Assembly (NCBI RefSeq): GCF_000346465.2
Contig: NC_034014.1
Span: 20,780,391 to 20,844,390 of the forward strand
DNA length: 64,000 bases
DNA from: Prunus persica
Taxonomy: Eukaryota; Streptophyta; Magnoliopsida; Rosales; Rosaceae
Direction of reading: 5' to 3'
Part shown: piece by piece, positions 34,851 to 46,719 of the stretch
How positions within the stretch are numbered: the stretch's first letter is position 1
Layout: each line of letters begins with the position of its first letter
Translations under genes and position numbers: made by a program
Notes under the pieces: model-generated
Told to the model about the DNA's origin: nothing
What the model saw: the letters and a program-made list of their open reading frames with translations, nothing else
The model's database searches: none

Positions 34851-37800
34851 TCATATTGATCACTGCTATACCCATATTCTGTTCTTATGGGACTTTAATC
34901 TGTGCAGTGTATTATCAATGTATCCAACTTGCAATCTGAAAAATTTGCATTAATAATTCATGGATACATACAAGCCATTCTTTTGGAACAGACTTATCTC
35001 CCCATTTGGTTACCTTTGAAGATAAAATATCAAATAAGTATATAAGCATAAAATAACACAAGTATTGCTTACATCCTTAGGTGGGAGAAACTTTTCTAAA
35101 GTATCATTCAAGCTCGTATCGGCCCAGTAAATATAATGTAGCGCTTGATGATCTAGTTATATCCTGCAAGAGCAAAAATCACAACTCTTTTGCCTCTGTT
35201 AAAACAAATAAACCTCATAGTTAGGATCACTTCATGGATTCATTCTTCAGATGTTCATTCTAAAGAAATAAAATCTCTTATGAACAGAGAGTTATAAAAA
35301 AGAGAAAAAATCCAAAAATAATGTGATATTGATTGCATGAGAATGTAAGCAATCAAGGAAGGAAGCTGGTGGGAGCAGACAACAAGCTCAGCAATCAAGG
35401 AAGGAAGCTGGTGGGAGCAAACGACAAGCTCTCATTTCTTCTAGTTTAGAAGAACTTCCGGAGATTAGAGCATAAGGTTGCCTTCACAGTTCCCTGATGT
35501 GGTGGAAACGTGATCAGGGATAGTCTCGCTTCCTGAATGGATGATCAGAGATAGTCTTGCTTCTCGGGCATATTGAGTGCTCACTGATAAGAAAAATAAG
35601 TAGATATCGCATCACTAGGTATGGAGTAAACTGGATGTCTTCTGCAAAGAAAATTTCGTTAGTAACACATTTATACACAAATACAATGAATAGGTAGAAC
35701 CGGTGAATTTCAAATTAACCATAGGAAAATTGCGAGATTCTAGGGATACTTTTGAAAAAGTAGCTCCGTGAAATCCGTAAAGCAAGATCGGCTTTTAAAG
35801 AAAATAATACTTTGAAAACGCCGAAAGTGCCGACAAACATTAATGGAGGCCACGTGAAGTTTTGGAATCTGGGAAAGAAAAAGATAATATGGGGATCTGA
35901 GATAATATTGGGATCCTGCAAACTGTTGCCATATTTCCTCCTATAGATATGGCCTTTGCAAAACTTGATTGGAGCAACTGCGTTTCAACTTGCTCCTTTC
36001 CTGTTATAATAATTGCGCACATTCTTAAAATTTGCACCTGTGGTTTTTTTTTACGTCTTTTCAAAATGACGGTTTGGAACCTTGTGCCTTATAGGTTCAA
36101 ATAACCACATCGACTCTCCCAAATTTCATATTTCAACGTATGGGAGCCCGGAACTTTTGGCCTGGGATAAACACAAAACTTAGAATTTATTTGCCCTTTT
36201 CAAAATGGACATGAAATATGAATTGAGTAAAAGCCACGCTAATATCTCATATATTTGAATCCATGTGCTTCCGGCCCAGATATAACAAAATATGTGGGAA
36301 GCCTCAATTCATCGTTTTCTTATGCCAAAGAAATATGTGGTGTACCACAATTTGCAATAATACCTCAAGGATTGTCCATTTAACTGTTGGAACTTTAGGT
36401 TCTCAACACTGTTAGATTTTGAACTTCAGGCCAAAATCACATATTCTCATGGTATGGACATTCAATCCCCTTAGATTTTGAACTTCGGGCCAAAATCACA
36501 TATTCTCATGGTAAGGACATTTTTACAATTTTCTGTATATATTTATGGACTTCAAGTCCTTACATAATTGTCCATATTTTGAGGAACTTATGGCATCTCA
36601 TTTAATTGCTCATCCATGAGTTTAAGGAACTGCAGGTTCCCTTTTGAATGGTGATAGTTTACCCAAAATGGTAAATATTTATGCATACATCACTATTCAT
36701 GTATACGGCACTATTCATGTGTACAGTACATTTGCCAGTACAGTTATCGTCCATGTGTACGGCATTATGAACCAATACGGTACTGTTACATCATTAAGGA
36801 ACCCCAGGTCCTTATTTACATGTCAGGGATCAAGGACCCTCAAGTCCAATCACATGTTTACAAAAATAGTACCGGAGAGACTGCCAGCTCTCATATTAAT
36901 ATCATCATCAAGGATCTTCAAGTCCTGATGTAATTGTATGGTGAGGATCAAGGAACTTCTGGTCCTGATCTGCATACTGTAAAAACTCATCATACAACAC
37001 ATTTAATCCATATAATAAATTGCTGGTAAATAAATTACTGGTATGGACGATAAACCCGCACCATACATTTAAATAAAAGTAAAGACGTGGACGATAAACC
37101 CGCACCACCCTTTTAAATAAATGTAAATGTGCGGTAAATTAATTTCATAAATTAAATTGCTTGCTGTATGGACGTTAATCCCGCACCATACCTTAAATAA
37201 AATTAAATGTGCGGTAAATTAAATTCATAAAGTAAACGTGCGTGTATGGGCACTAATTCTGCTCCATACTTTTAAATGAAAGTAAATGCGTGGATGATAA
37301 ACCCGCACCACCCTTTAAATAAATGTAACTGTGCGGTAAATTAAATTCATAAATTAAATTTCTTGCTGTATGGACGTTAATCCCGCACCATACTTTAAAT
37401 TAAATTAAATGTGCGGTAAAGTAAATTGTGCTTGTATGGGCACTAATTCTGCTCCATACATTTAAATAAAAGTAAAGGCGTGGACGATAAACCCGCACCA
37501 CCCTTTTAAATAAATACTGTTGTATGGGTAATAAACCTACACCATACAGTAAATATAATATATTATATTACTTTAAGTAAAAGTAAATTTGCGGTAAAGT
37601 AAAGGTAATTATTGGTGGGTTCTTATCAACACCACGATCAAATAACATAGTAGATAATATTATTATCGTTTGTGGAAGGCATCATGCTTGTCTCTCAAAT
37701 CAAATGCTTTCCACCTGTAATCTGCACACAGTTGGTTTGCTCGTATATCTCTCTTGCAGACCACAGCTCCTCCACTACTTTTCTTCCTTACATCAACATA

Positions 37801-37867
37801 AGGGTTAGTAGTATAGATAATAGTGCAACACAAAAATTATACCTGAGAGCTTCTCGTGCTGATAACG

Positions 37868-38412
37868 TGTTGTAAAATAACTGAGATATGTGCGAATATT
37901 GAGCTGCATGTAAAGTAGATGAGACACAGTATTTAACGAGGTTCGGCTATGCCTACGTCCTCGGAGAGCAGCAGCAGTAACTTTTCACTATATGAAATAA
38001 TAGGGCTACAACTTTGTGTTTACAATATGTATGACTCACTCAATTTTCTCTCTTGGAGAATTTCTCTCTTGCTCTCTTTCTTCTCAACTCACTCACCCTC
38101 ATTCTTCCTTCTCTTCCTCTTCTATATGTGTAAACTTCTCTTGATGGAGGTATCTATTTATAGGCCTAAGACATTGATTGTTCACCTCACAATATAATTG
38201 GTAGACAACATCATTAATATTCTTCAATCAACAACATCATTAATATTCTTCAATCAACAACATCATTAATATTCTTCAATCAACAACATCATTAATATTC
38301 TTCAATCAATTGAGTAGTGGTTTGGTTTGGTGGGTGTGTGGTTAGGTTTAGTGGATGTTAGTTGGCTATGTGGGCTTCACCTATTCTTCTTTACTTATTC
38401 TTCTTTACAACA
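37868..38412 (-). repeat. 5' LTR of retroelement copy 3
   Basis: 545 bp with four of the 26-bp units (about 38206-38308). Read on the minus strand, the TATA-like TATAAATA lies at about 38155-38162. Confidence 0.9.
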
Positions 38413-38417
38413 GTGCA

Positions 38418-38879
38418 AACCCATTAAACATGAAACCATAAATCTTATATAAATAAAAACCACTAGTGAAAGAAGGGAAGATTGACGTTATTGGCAACCA
38501 AGAATTAATTGTGTTATAGAGCAAGTCATTGGGGCGGGGCTTGATGAAGGAAATCCGCCAAAAATCTCCCCATTCTACATCAGATTCTTCTTCTTCCTCA
38601 CCATCTTCATTATCAGCTTTCATTCAAGGTCTTTTTAAACGAGTAAGAAGTGAAATTTTCAGAGATTACCCATCTTCTTTAGCTTGAAGGGTATCTCCAA
38701 AGATAAAATGGTAGAGTTTGACTAGATTTTGTTTATGGGTTTTGAGTCATTTGACAATAGAAGTTCTCTAGATTCATTAACTATGAAGACAGTGAAGGCT
38801 GGGGTAGGTGGTGAGAGAGAAGGGAAGACGTGTGGTGTTGCAGATAGCAAGCATAGCGTAGGGAAGAAGACGGTGGATA
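38418..38879. other. Interior of the inner MULE, no gene seen
   Basis: A short acidic minus-strand frame (38405-38623, MKADNEDGEEEEESDVEWGD) has no recognised family. It may be a captured exon, but I see no further support. Confidence 0.35.
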
Positions 38880-39122
38880 GGGAAGACGGTGGGGAGGGGT
38901 TTGGGTGATTAAAGTTGAAGGGTAAAGTTGGAAGTCAAAGTCCAGTTGTAAAATATATTTTATTTATTTTTAAAAAAATACGCGTGGCAGATTTTGAGTG
39001 GGAGTATCACCAGCTGACGTGGTGATACAGTATCACTCTATAATTTCTCGACAACAGGGGGTAAAATGGATCACCAACCCCAGGTTAAGAAATGAAAGTG
39101 AGTCTTTTTAAGTTTTAGGGGG

Positions 39123-39849
39123 CATTAATGTAATTAAGCCTAATCTTTATCCCTATTTATATCCCCATCTGTATACCCCAAAGCCAGGAAGAAAAAAATA
39201 TATATATCTATTTTGCTCTAGTGGAAGTGATAACAAATATCAAGCTCCCAGCAATAGAACCAAATTAGGGGTGTGAGACAATCTTCTATGATACAGTCAC
39301 TAATGGATCCCATTCAACTAATTAAACGTTGACATGTATATTAATAAGTAAAAAATTATTTTTAAATCTCAATTCGGTACAAATTTCTAATGATTTGAGG
39401 TAGAATAGAATCCGTTTCTTTAATAGGGAATAAAATTATTTTGTTAATTATTTTATTCATATCCAATAATATTGAAAATATTATTATGCATGTCACAATG
39501 ATCATGATAATAAAATAATGGGTAATTTTATTGGCACTCCATTATTTGCTCTTTACACTTCATACTAATTTTAAACATGAATAACCTATTTTACCTTTAT
39601 ACATAATACCGTTAAGGACAAAAAAATTTAAAATTAAAATTAAAATGGCTCACTACACTCCACATATATATTCCTGCAACCCTAGTTTAACTTTTTTCTC
39701 AAACTATCATGTTCCTAAACCCTAAACCCTAGATTTATACGTTTATATTGGTGAAAAAATATCTTGTATTTATTCATGAAGGGTGAGATTGAAGTTAGAG
39801 AGGCTTTGAATGAGGTACGAGTTTATTTTTTGGCGTTTTGCAAGTTTAA
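39123..39849. other. AT-rich spacer, no gene seen
   Basis: No coding sequence, RNA gene or repeat array is recognised. It includes a telomere-like ACCCTAAACCCTA at about 39717-39730, too short to mean anything. Confidence 0.45.
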
Positions 39850-40341
39850 TATTTCATAATGGTCGCTGGTTGCGTCCAGCACTTCAGTCCCGAATGTGAT
39901 AGGTAAATTCGGTGGATGCCACCGAAATGTTGCACATTTTTCGATTGGGTTTGACCGGTCATGAACTTAATATTCGGTGGAGATCCACTGTAACATGGAA
40001 CGTAGTTCAGTGGTTCACTACCAAACGTTTACCAGCGTTTCAGTGGCATCGAACCAAAATTTATTTATTTTTCAGTAATTTATTGCCGGCCACAAATTTA
40101 ATGCAAGCTATTTTGATCTTACTCCCATTGAAGGAACAAAAACAAGGTGACGCCCCTATTGAAGGCAACAATGTTGGAACAGAATGTGTAATGGACTATA
40201 GTGATCAATTCACAACTTATTCGGTAATTATTTGTCTGAAATCCCTTTTAGTATCATTAATGTGGCATTAATGTTTCAAAGTTTATCTTTAAATAATATA
40301 AGTTTTATGTGTAAATATTCAATGGTAGATGTGCATGACTT

Positions 40342-41360
40342 AGATGGGCTCGTGCACAAGGAAAAATGAATAATATTGTCATTGTAATTAAAAGGTCTAA
40401 TTATGGAGGTGTGGGAAAGAGGAGACCTCGTGTAATACTTGCTTGTGAGAGGTAAATTCAGTGTAATTGTGTGCGAGTCAGAAAGGTAAATTCAGTTTAC
40501 TTATTGCATGTACATATATGGTTTACATAGTTAACATTGTAATTTTTTTGCAAACAGGTTAGAGACAGATGGGGTGGATGCTTTATTATGTGGTTGTGCC
40601 ATTCGTCGAACCCACCAATTACCATGTGCACATGAAATTGCGGAGTATAGAGATCGTGGTATACCAATACCATTTGATGCCTTGCATTCACATTGGAGGA
40701 AATTAGATCTCATCAATTAGGAAACAGTAGTCATGGCACAACTTCACCAGGAAGGTCACAATTACAAAGATTCAATATGTGGTATGAACAACAATATGAT
40801 TAAAAGAAGAGGCAAGTACTGGTAGAGCTAATGAACCCTGGTTCTACTGCGCTTACTGAACCAAAAGAAAAGTTGAAGACCAAAGGGAGACCGCGAAAAG
40901 TCGACACTTCTACTCGTCATTTGCCATATGCATTTGACATTGCTGAGGCCTCCATTGCTCCACCTAAAAATAAACCAAAGCAAAGCCTCACTGCCTCGCT
41001 AAAAATAAAACCGAAGAAAAGTACCACTGCAGTGCCAAAAGAAAAGAAACCTGGTTGCTTCTAATTCCATGTTGTCTAATCCAAAAAACATTAAGGTAAG
41101 TACTACAAATGTTGTATTTTACAATGTGTTATTACCATATAACTAACATATTGTTTTATTTTCAGCTCTATAAGCCTCACTAAAACCATTCAGCGTTCGA
41201 TACATATATGCATATAGATAAATTTCTTGAGGGTATTAGGAAATGTATTACTCACCAGATTGAAGTTCTTTCGAATGGTAACTGTGGATATAGAACCATA
41301 GCTATGGCAATGAGATTTGGTCATAATAAATGGCATAGAGTATGCAAGGATTTGTTGTAG
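40342..41360 (+). pseudogene. FAR1-, SWIM- and OTU-domain remnants of a MULE transposase-like gene
   Basis: Three segments appear in order. 40342-40452 reads RWARAQGKMNNIVIVIKRSN and GGVGKRRPRVILACER, the FAR1-like N-terminal domain of many plant MULE proteins. 40557-40720 reads LETDGVDALLCGCAIRRTHQ and LPCAHEIAEYRDRGIPIPFD, a SWIM-type zinc finger and its conserved downstream helix, preceded by a splice-acceptor-like CAG. 40875-41064 has KTKGRPRKVDTSTR, a linker usual in this family. 41219-41360 reads GIRKCITHQIEVLSNGNCGY, the OTU cysteine-protease motif (D/S-G-N-C-G), before a stop. Only about 100 bp lies between the FAR1 and SWIM parts, where several hundred residues of DDE domain belong. 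The catalytic core is therefore deleted. Confidence 0.72.
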
Positions 41361-41585
41361 CAACTACATGATATGTCTTATGTTTTTAAGAAAGCATTCC
41401 GATAAGAACACCTAATAAGTTGCTCTAATCCAGACCTCTGAATGTACCTTTTGAATATACTATTATTTGGATTACCCCACCAATTCCACTCACGAAGAGT
41501 AGATGTCTTCGATATGCACCTAAGGGGCTCACGTTCCTAGTTAAAAATAAAAATACAAATTAAGGTTAATTATTATGAACTAGAC

Positions 41586-41945
41586 TTATATTTTACCTTT
41601 TATTGTCATAGCAAAATGAATTACTTGGTTATTCCAAATTGCAGCTGCTATGTGAGTTTTAAAACTCGTAAGTAAAGATGGATCAATGGGACCTACTCGA
41701 GATAGCGAAGTAGGCTCGGCATGTACCTCAACATTACTATCCTGAGTAGTAGCTACATCTTCAACCTCTGCGTCAACATTACTATCATGAGCAGGAGCTA
41801 CATCTTCAACCCCTGTAGTATCCTCAAAGTGATCTTGGGGAGTCGCTCTCTGTCTCCTCATTGAGGCCGTGGAACGCCGTCTATTAGGTCGGGATAATGA
41901 AGCCTCAGTAATACCTCTGTGAGTTCTCTTCATATATAAAAACAA
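41586..41945 (-). pseudogene. Plant-mobile-domain (MAIN-like) N-terminal fragment, tentative
   Basis: A 119-codon minus-strand frame has an Arg-rich start (SRPNRRRSTASMRRQR). A twice-repeated acidic block follows (VEDVAPAHDSNVDAE, VEDVATTQDSNVEVH), then GPIDPSLLTSFKTHIAAAIW. That last string resembles the segment leading into the plant mobile domain of MAIN-like proteins, which often travel with MULEs. The domain itself does not follow in any frame that I can see. Confidence 0.4.
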
Positions 41946-41969
41946 ACAATATTAAGTACACACTCAGTA

Positions 41970-42260
41970 ATGTATTCGGTAGATGATCACTGAAAAACGA
42001 AAATAAATTCGATGGAACGTCACTGAAAAAATAACACATATTCGGTGGAGTACCACTGAAAAACACATTTGGTGGGAATCTCCTGAAACATAGAAACAAA
42101 TTTGATGGACTGCCACCGAAACAAGGTAACAATTTTGGTGGTAACCTACCGAAAGTAAAATCAATTTTAGTACAACTCAGGTTCAAATTCAGTGGACTGC
42201 CACTGAAGCAATGTAACCATTTTGGTGGTAATCTACCGAAACTAAAATCCAATTTCATAA
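41970..42260. repeat. Subterminal palindromic repeats (TTCGGTGG / CCACCGAA)
   Basis: At least eight half-sites such as GGTGGACTGCCACTGAA and GGTGGTAACCTACCGAA are spaced 25-45 bp apart. They match those at 39909-40070. Confidence 0.75.
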
Positions 42261-42409
42261 AACCAGGGTCGAACCATACACCCTCAACGTTGAAATCAAA
42301 AATCAAAATCAGACTTTGGCTTTTCAAAAGTGAAATCAAACGTAGGCTTAATCAACACTTATAAACATAAATATTGAAATCAAACTGTGGCTCTTCAAAG
42401 GATTTGTGA

Positions 42410-42720
42410 AAACTTGAAGATATGGGTCCGGGTTTGCAGAGATAGGATGTGCGATTGGGTTTGGTGGTTTGCAGAGATGGGTTCGGTGGTGAGCAGAGAT
42501 GGGTGTGATGGCTCTGTTTCAGAGATGGGTTCAGGTTTGCAGAGATGGGTTATGCGATGGGGGTCGGTGGTTTGCAGAGATGGGGGTTTGGTGGTATGGA
42601 AAAGGGATGGGGTGTGTGGTGGAGGTTGTTGCAAATCTGATGGGGTGTGCAATGGGGTGTGTCTACAAGAGGAGAGAATTTTTGATGGGATGGGGCTTGA
42701 TATCAAATGGGGTGGGGTTT
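42410..42720 (+). repeat. G-rich degenerate repeat of a GCAGAGATGGG unit
   Basis: TTTGCAGAGATGGG or a close variant recurs about seven times. The strand is strongly G-rich, so open frames on both strands are compositional. A G-quadruplex-prone strand is possible. Confidence 0.65.
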
Positions 42721-43304
42721 AATATCAGAGTTTCGTCGGCAATCTCGGCTGGTTTGAACCGATTTGTCACCGTCGTAGCGCTGCCGCCTCCCCCGCCCAA
42801 ACCCGATGAAACAGGTGAGGTTCCTTCCTCTTTTTACTTGCTCTAGCTGTCTATGAGATATGATTGAATCAATTTTGCATCTAGGAAATCGATTTTGAAA
42901 CCTAGGTTTTGGCCGGATTTCAAAGTGAAATTCCAGTAGGTTGCTGTCCGAATTGGACCTCCCCGTAGTTGAATAAAGTGATCCTCACCTCAAGTAGTAG
43001 CTAAGGTAGGAAAGGTGAATTGCGGTGTGGAGTTTTTCCGTTGCCAGAAATTACTCTATACACCTACTCGCTACCGGCGCGTGTGATGGCACGTGGGCAA
43101 GGATGGTGAAGCCACATTTTGTTCTGTTGTAATCCTCACGTTGTCACGAGTGTGTAGGCGTTCTCGGATTTCAATTCAGATGTCGTCTGGCTATCGAACG
43201 GATTTGGCATATTGTGCGTTATCCGGGTTCGATATGTTCGGACCGTTGGATCGCTTCCAAAGTTTTATGTGTTAATCTAGGCACTCCTAGGATCGTGTAG
43301 GAAT
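42721..43304 (+). other. LTR-like GC-rich leader fragment, no gene seen
   Basis: CGCTGCCGCCTCCCCCGCCC followed by GGTGAGG and an AT-rich, intron-like stretch is similar in style to 10860-11250. It may be part of another Ty3/gypsy LTR, or the first exon and intron of a lost gene. It ends abruptly at the gypsy remnant. Confidence 0.3.
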
Positions 43305-46300
43305 TCACGGATTATGAATCAGAGTGCCTGGCATGTCGGATGGTGACCATGCAAATACGTCTTTGTTGTTCTGGAGGAATGTTGCAAGCTCTACTTTTTC
43401 CTCCTGGATTAGGCGCGAGCCAATCTGCGCTTTTCTCTCTGGCTTGTCAAGATCAAGGGGTACTAGCTCGACGTCTTCCTCGGGCTTCCATCCTTCTTCA
43501 GGAGAGACCTCCGGACGGATTCCCTCCACTTGGTTCTGACTCTTTGATTGCTATTAAAGAGTAGTTATTCCATTTCCTTCCTGGTCTGCTCTGCCATTAG
43601 GAATGAGATCTCCTTTCTTCTTTGCTTGTTCTACTCCCTTTAGATCTGCCTGATTCATAGGGAGGAATTGTGTTTGCTTGCCTTTCTTAGCCCTTGAGCT
43701 GAGCATTTCCTCGCTATTGCCTGATTGCTGTTGATCTGGTCGATATCGCCCCCAAGGATTGGGTAGCAGATCTTTTGGTGTGTGGTAGAGGTGATGGCGT
43801 TGATTTTTCCGATCCATGGTCTGCCTAGAATGCCATTGTAGGGTGAGACTTCATCAATGACCATGAATGTTTGCGAGTTGATTACAGGTGGGGAGTAAAC
43901 ATTGAGATCTGTTGTGCCCACGGTAACCGTTGTTGTGCCATTGAAGCCAGTCAGCGACCTGGCTGATTTATTGATCTTTGTCTCTAAGCCTATCTGTTGG
44001 ATGACTGCTAATTGTAGGATGTTGGCTGCACTGCCCTCATCTGCATGGATTCGGTCGACCATGGCCTGAGCGATTTGAATGCTGATGACAAGGGCGTCGT
44101 TGTGTGTAGATCAAGGTCAATTAAGTCTTTCTTTTAGAATCCGAGCACGGGATCGTCTTCTGCTAATGAGAGGCTAGTTGAGACTTGGAAGATCATAGTA
44201 GCCTGTTTGATCTTCCTCTTCTTTTCTTTATTGGTCAATCCAGACTCCTCGGAGTCGGCTAGAATTGTGTTAATCCTTATGACCTTCTGGGGTGGCTCCT
44301 TGGCGGTATCGCAGTCCTCAATCTGCTGGATGGCTTGCTTCGCAATGAACTCCGTACAGTGACTTTCTCTCACGAGTTCTTTGAGATACGCTTTCCAAGC
44401 AAAGCAATTATTCGTATTGTGCCCATGTGCCGCATGAAAGGCACAATATTTTCTGGTATCCCTCTTGTCCGGATCTCCTTTCAAGGGTGGCGGTCTTTTT
44501 ACCCAAGGTTATCCTTCACTTGGGCTAAAATTTGATGTATGAGGATGGAGAACTTGGTGTAGTTCTCTTTCGATGTGGCATCTCTTTGTAGGTGTGACCT
44601 GCGTTTGTCTTTGTCCATGTTGCCAAGCCTGTCGCCTCTTTGTTTTGCTCGCTTGGTCGGCTGATCTTCCTGCTCAGTGGACTTCTTCGTGGCGATTCGA
44701 TCGTCATCCCAGAGTGTGTAGCGTTCTGCGGTAGCGAAGACCTCTGCCAGATTCTAGCTAGGAATGATAGTCAGCTCGCAGTATAAGTCATGTTCTGTTG
44801 GAAGACCTTTCTTGAATGCAAAGGATGCGATTTGGTCATCGCACCCTATAATGTTAGCCTTTTCTGCTTTGAACCTCTTGCTGTAATCTTGAATGGATTT
44901 ATCGGGCTTCTTGCATAGGTTGAACAGATGGTCAGAGTTCTTCTTGATCGTCTGATAAGAAGTGTATTTTTTAGTGAAGACGTAAGTAAGCTCCTTGAAA
45001 CTGTTGATTGACCCGGATGACAGGGTATGTAACCAATCCTGAGCTGCTCCTTGTAAAGTCATTGCAAACAACTTGCACATTAGCGCGTCTTCGGCTTCGT
45101 TGAGGATCATAAGGCTCTTGAAATGCTTCAGATGGCTTTCGGGGTCGGAATCGCCTTTGAAGCATGTGAAAGAGGGCGTTGAGAATCGTTTCGGGGAAGC
45201 AGCCTGCTCGATTTTGGCGGTAAAAGGTGAGGAGTTTGCTCGGTCTACCTCAATGCATAGTGCATCTTCGAAATTTCAGCCAATCTTTAAGTCTCGAAGT
45301 CGATTATTCACATGCTTTTCAACGTCTTCTGCACACATGGCTCGTCAGTCACGTTGATGACCTTCGCGATTTAGACTATGCTGATTCACTTCCTCATTGG
45401 TTTGCGAGGGTCGACCTTCTTGGTTGCACTGCCTAGGCGGCGTGTTGGTGGACTGCACTTGCGAGGGATTTTCTGTAACTTGGCGACGAGAGTTGGTTCT
45501 TCGAGAGCGAGTAGCGGAGCGCCTTTCTTCACGGTCCTCATTATGATGATTGTCGAGTTGACCTCCCTGGGGGCCTAGCCTTTCGTGAATATTTCTGTGA
45601 GCGGGCAGCGGAGCGCCTTTTTTCCCAATCCTCGTCTCGATGGCCGTCAAGTTGACCTCCTTAGAAGCCTAGCCTTTCATGAACGTCTTCGTGCGGGCCT
45701 AGGCTAGCGTGGATGTCAGGTCTTAGGCCTAGCCTCTCGCGCACATTAGTCCTTAAATTCAATCTAGACGGGAGACTTCGTCTGGTCTGAGTGTGGCTTG
45801 CGGATGCTTGCGACATGTCGGCGAGCTGATCGTGTTGTTGTGCATTTTCTTGTCTGCTTACTCTTGCTCGACCTGCTTGATTCCCGCTGAACTGCCTATT
45901 GGCGCGTTCATTCATCCTTCTCTCTTCGCCCTGTTGTCCAAGGCCAAGGTTTTGAGCCAAGTTTATTTGGTTGAGGAGCTGTCTCATCAAATTGTTTTGG
46001 TCTTCCATTCTCTGAGTTAGCTGGTCAACTCTCAGATTAAGGTCTACTTGACTTCGTGGATCGGGAGGATAGAAATGTGTGGAGTCCAATTGCACACGGG
46101 CTAGGGTTTCATTGGATGTGTACGTGGGAGTGTGCTTCGAGCATGGAGGCAATAGAGGGAATGCTTGAAGTTGCTCCAAGATTGGGCCAAAGTCAGTGAT
46201 GATAGTGAGCCCACCTTGATGCGAGGTTCCACCATGCTCAATGGCGGTGCTATGAAGGTGGCTAGATCCGACCACGGGGCCTTGAGATGGTACGAAGGCA

Positions 46301-46557
46301 ACAAAGGCCGTTGCGGTGGTCCTCGTTGCGAGTCCGGCATGTGGCACAGTGGTTCCAGTCACACGGAGTGGCTGCTGAGGGTTCATGGTGGCGAGAGGTG
46401 GTGGAGCCGCCATGTCGATCGTGGGATCGTGGGAGGAGTAGCTTTGGGCCGTCACTGCTCCTCGTGTGCTTGCTTCCAACCATGGTTGTTTGGAAGGCTT
46501 CGGTGGATTGGAAAATAGGAGGAACAGATTCCTTGAGTACGCATTTTCCAAGCGCAT
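43305..46557 (-). pseudogene. Gypsy gag-protease remnant
   Basis: Reading leftward: 46557-45661 is an N-terminal gag region with QRMEDQNNLMRQLLNQINLA and a repeated RLGLRPDIHASLGPHEDVHE block. 45110-44754 is a Retrotrans_gag domain (LQGAAQDWLHTLSSGSINSF, FTKKYTS, SIQDYSKRF). 44484-44134 has a zinc-knuckle-like CAFHAAHGHNTNNC. 44062-43655 is a retropepsin-like part (VDRIHADEGSAANIL, GILGRPWIGKINAI), where the usual V-D-x-G-S-S reads ADEGSAA. 43529-43305 carries the pre-RT linker (NNKDVFAWSPSDMPG). The segments lie in several frames with stops. Gag order and motifs fit a plant Tat/Athila-like non-chromoviral gypsy. It is non-functional. Confidence 0.82.
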
Positions 46558-46719
46558 GTTTGTGCAAATGTTTGTGCAAATAATCTCGTGGGAGAATATT
46601 CGCTTCTAGATCCCTCAACCTTCGACCTTCCTTCTCTCTCTTTCTCGTTTCATGTAAAAAAAGATTAGAGTAAATAGACCACACTCGGGGGGTGTTGGCC
46701 AAAGGCCCTCCGATGCCTA

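Larger units (their letters stand above)
32692..38412 (-). mobile_element. Non-autonomous LTR retroelement, copy 3 (inverted, empty capture slot)
   Basis: The LTRs at 37868-38412 (5' on the minus strand) and 32692-33263 (3') are about 545 and 572 bp. They differ mostly by one minisatellite unit and a handful of substitutions. The flanks GTGTA (32687-32691) and GTGCA (38413-38417) are a 5-bp duplication with one mismatch. The primer-binding site, read on the minus strand, is CGTTATCAGCACGAG. The core matches copies 1 and 2 in reverse (array A about 37040-37560, one array-B unit about 34680-34850). Only about 250 bp separates the primer-binding site from array A, so no host fragments are present. 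It sits inside the inner MULE. Confidence 0.9.
32363..39049. mobile_element. Inner non-autonomous MULE (about 960 bp before invasion)
   Basis: The termini are inverted: GAGAAATTATAGAGTGATAC at 32363 and its complement ending at 39049, with homology over about 170 bp (32363-32550, 38880-39049). An exact 9-bp target duplication GACAACAGG flanks it (32354-32362, 39050-39058), diagnostic of Mutator elements. Subtracting the retroelement inside leaves about 330 plus 630 bp with no transposase. Related termini occur at 56612 and 57613-57697. Confidence 0.9.
30767..39122. mobile_element. Outer MULE-like element carrying a GPAT fragment (Pack-MULE), itself invaded twice
   Basis: About 30780-30965 is the reverse complement of about 32195-32362 continued at 39050-39120. 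Shared blocks include GTGGATCATTACTCACCAAT, CAAGTGGAGCC and GTTTTTGTAATT. The right arm is split because a second MULE (32363-39049) inserted into it. The ends are imprecise (plus or minus 15 bp) and no target duplication was recognised. The interior (30990-32190) has no transposase but carries an inverted fragment of a host acyltransferase gene, the hallmark of Pack-MULEs. Confidence 0.68.
39850..42350 (+). mobile_element. Deleted MULE-type element with palindromic subterminal repeats
   Basis: Both ends carry many copies of the palindromic pair TTCGGTGG ... CCACCGAA (39909-40070 on the left, 41970-42260 on the right). Between them lie remnants of a FAR1/SWIM/OTU transposase-type protein on the plus strand and a mobile-domain-like frame on the minus strand. 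Exact ends, TIRs and target duplication were not found, so the borders are approximate. Confidence 0.5.

Noticed and set aside
39717..39730. Telomere-like ACCCTAAACCCTA
   Set aside because: Only two units. Too short to indicate an interstitial telomere repeat.
42387..42846. Overlapping Gly/Trp-rich and Pro/Ser-rich frames over 100 codons on both strands
   Set aside because: Caused by the G-rich GCAGAGATGGG repeat. There is no domain and no conserved start.
45793..46583. Plus-strand frames opposite the gypsy gag
   Set aside because: Antisense shadows of the gag reading frame with no domain of their own.
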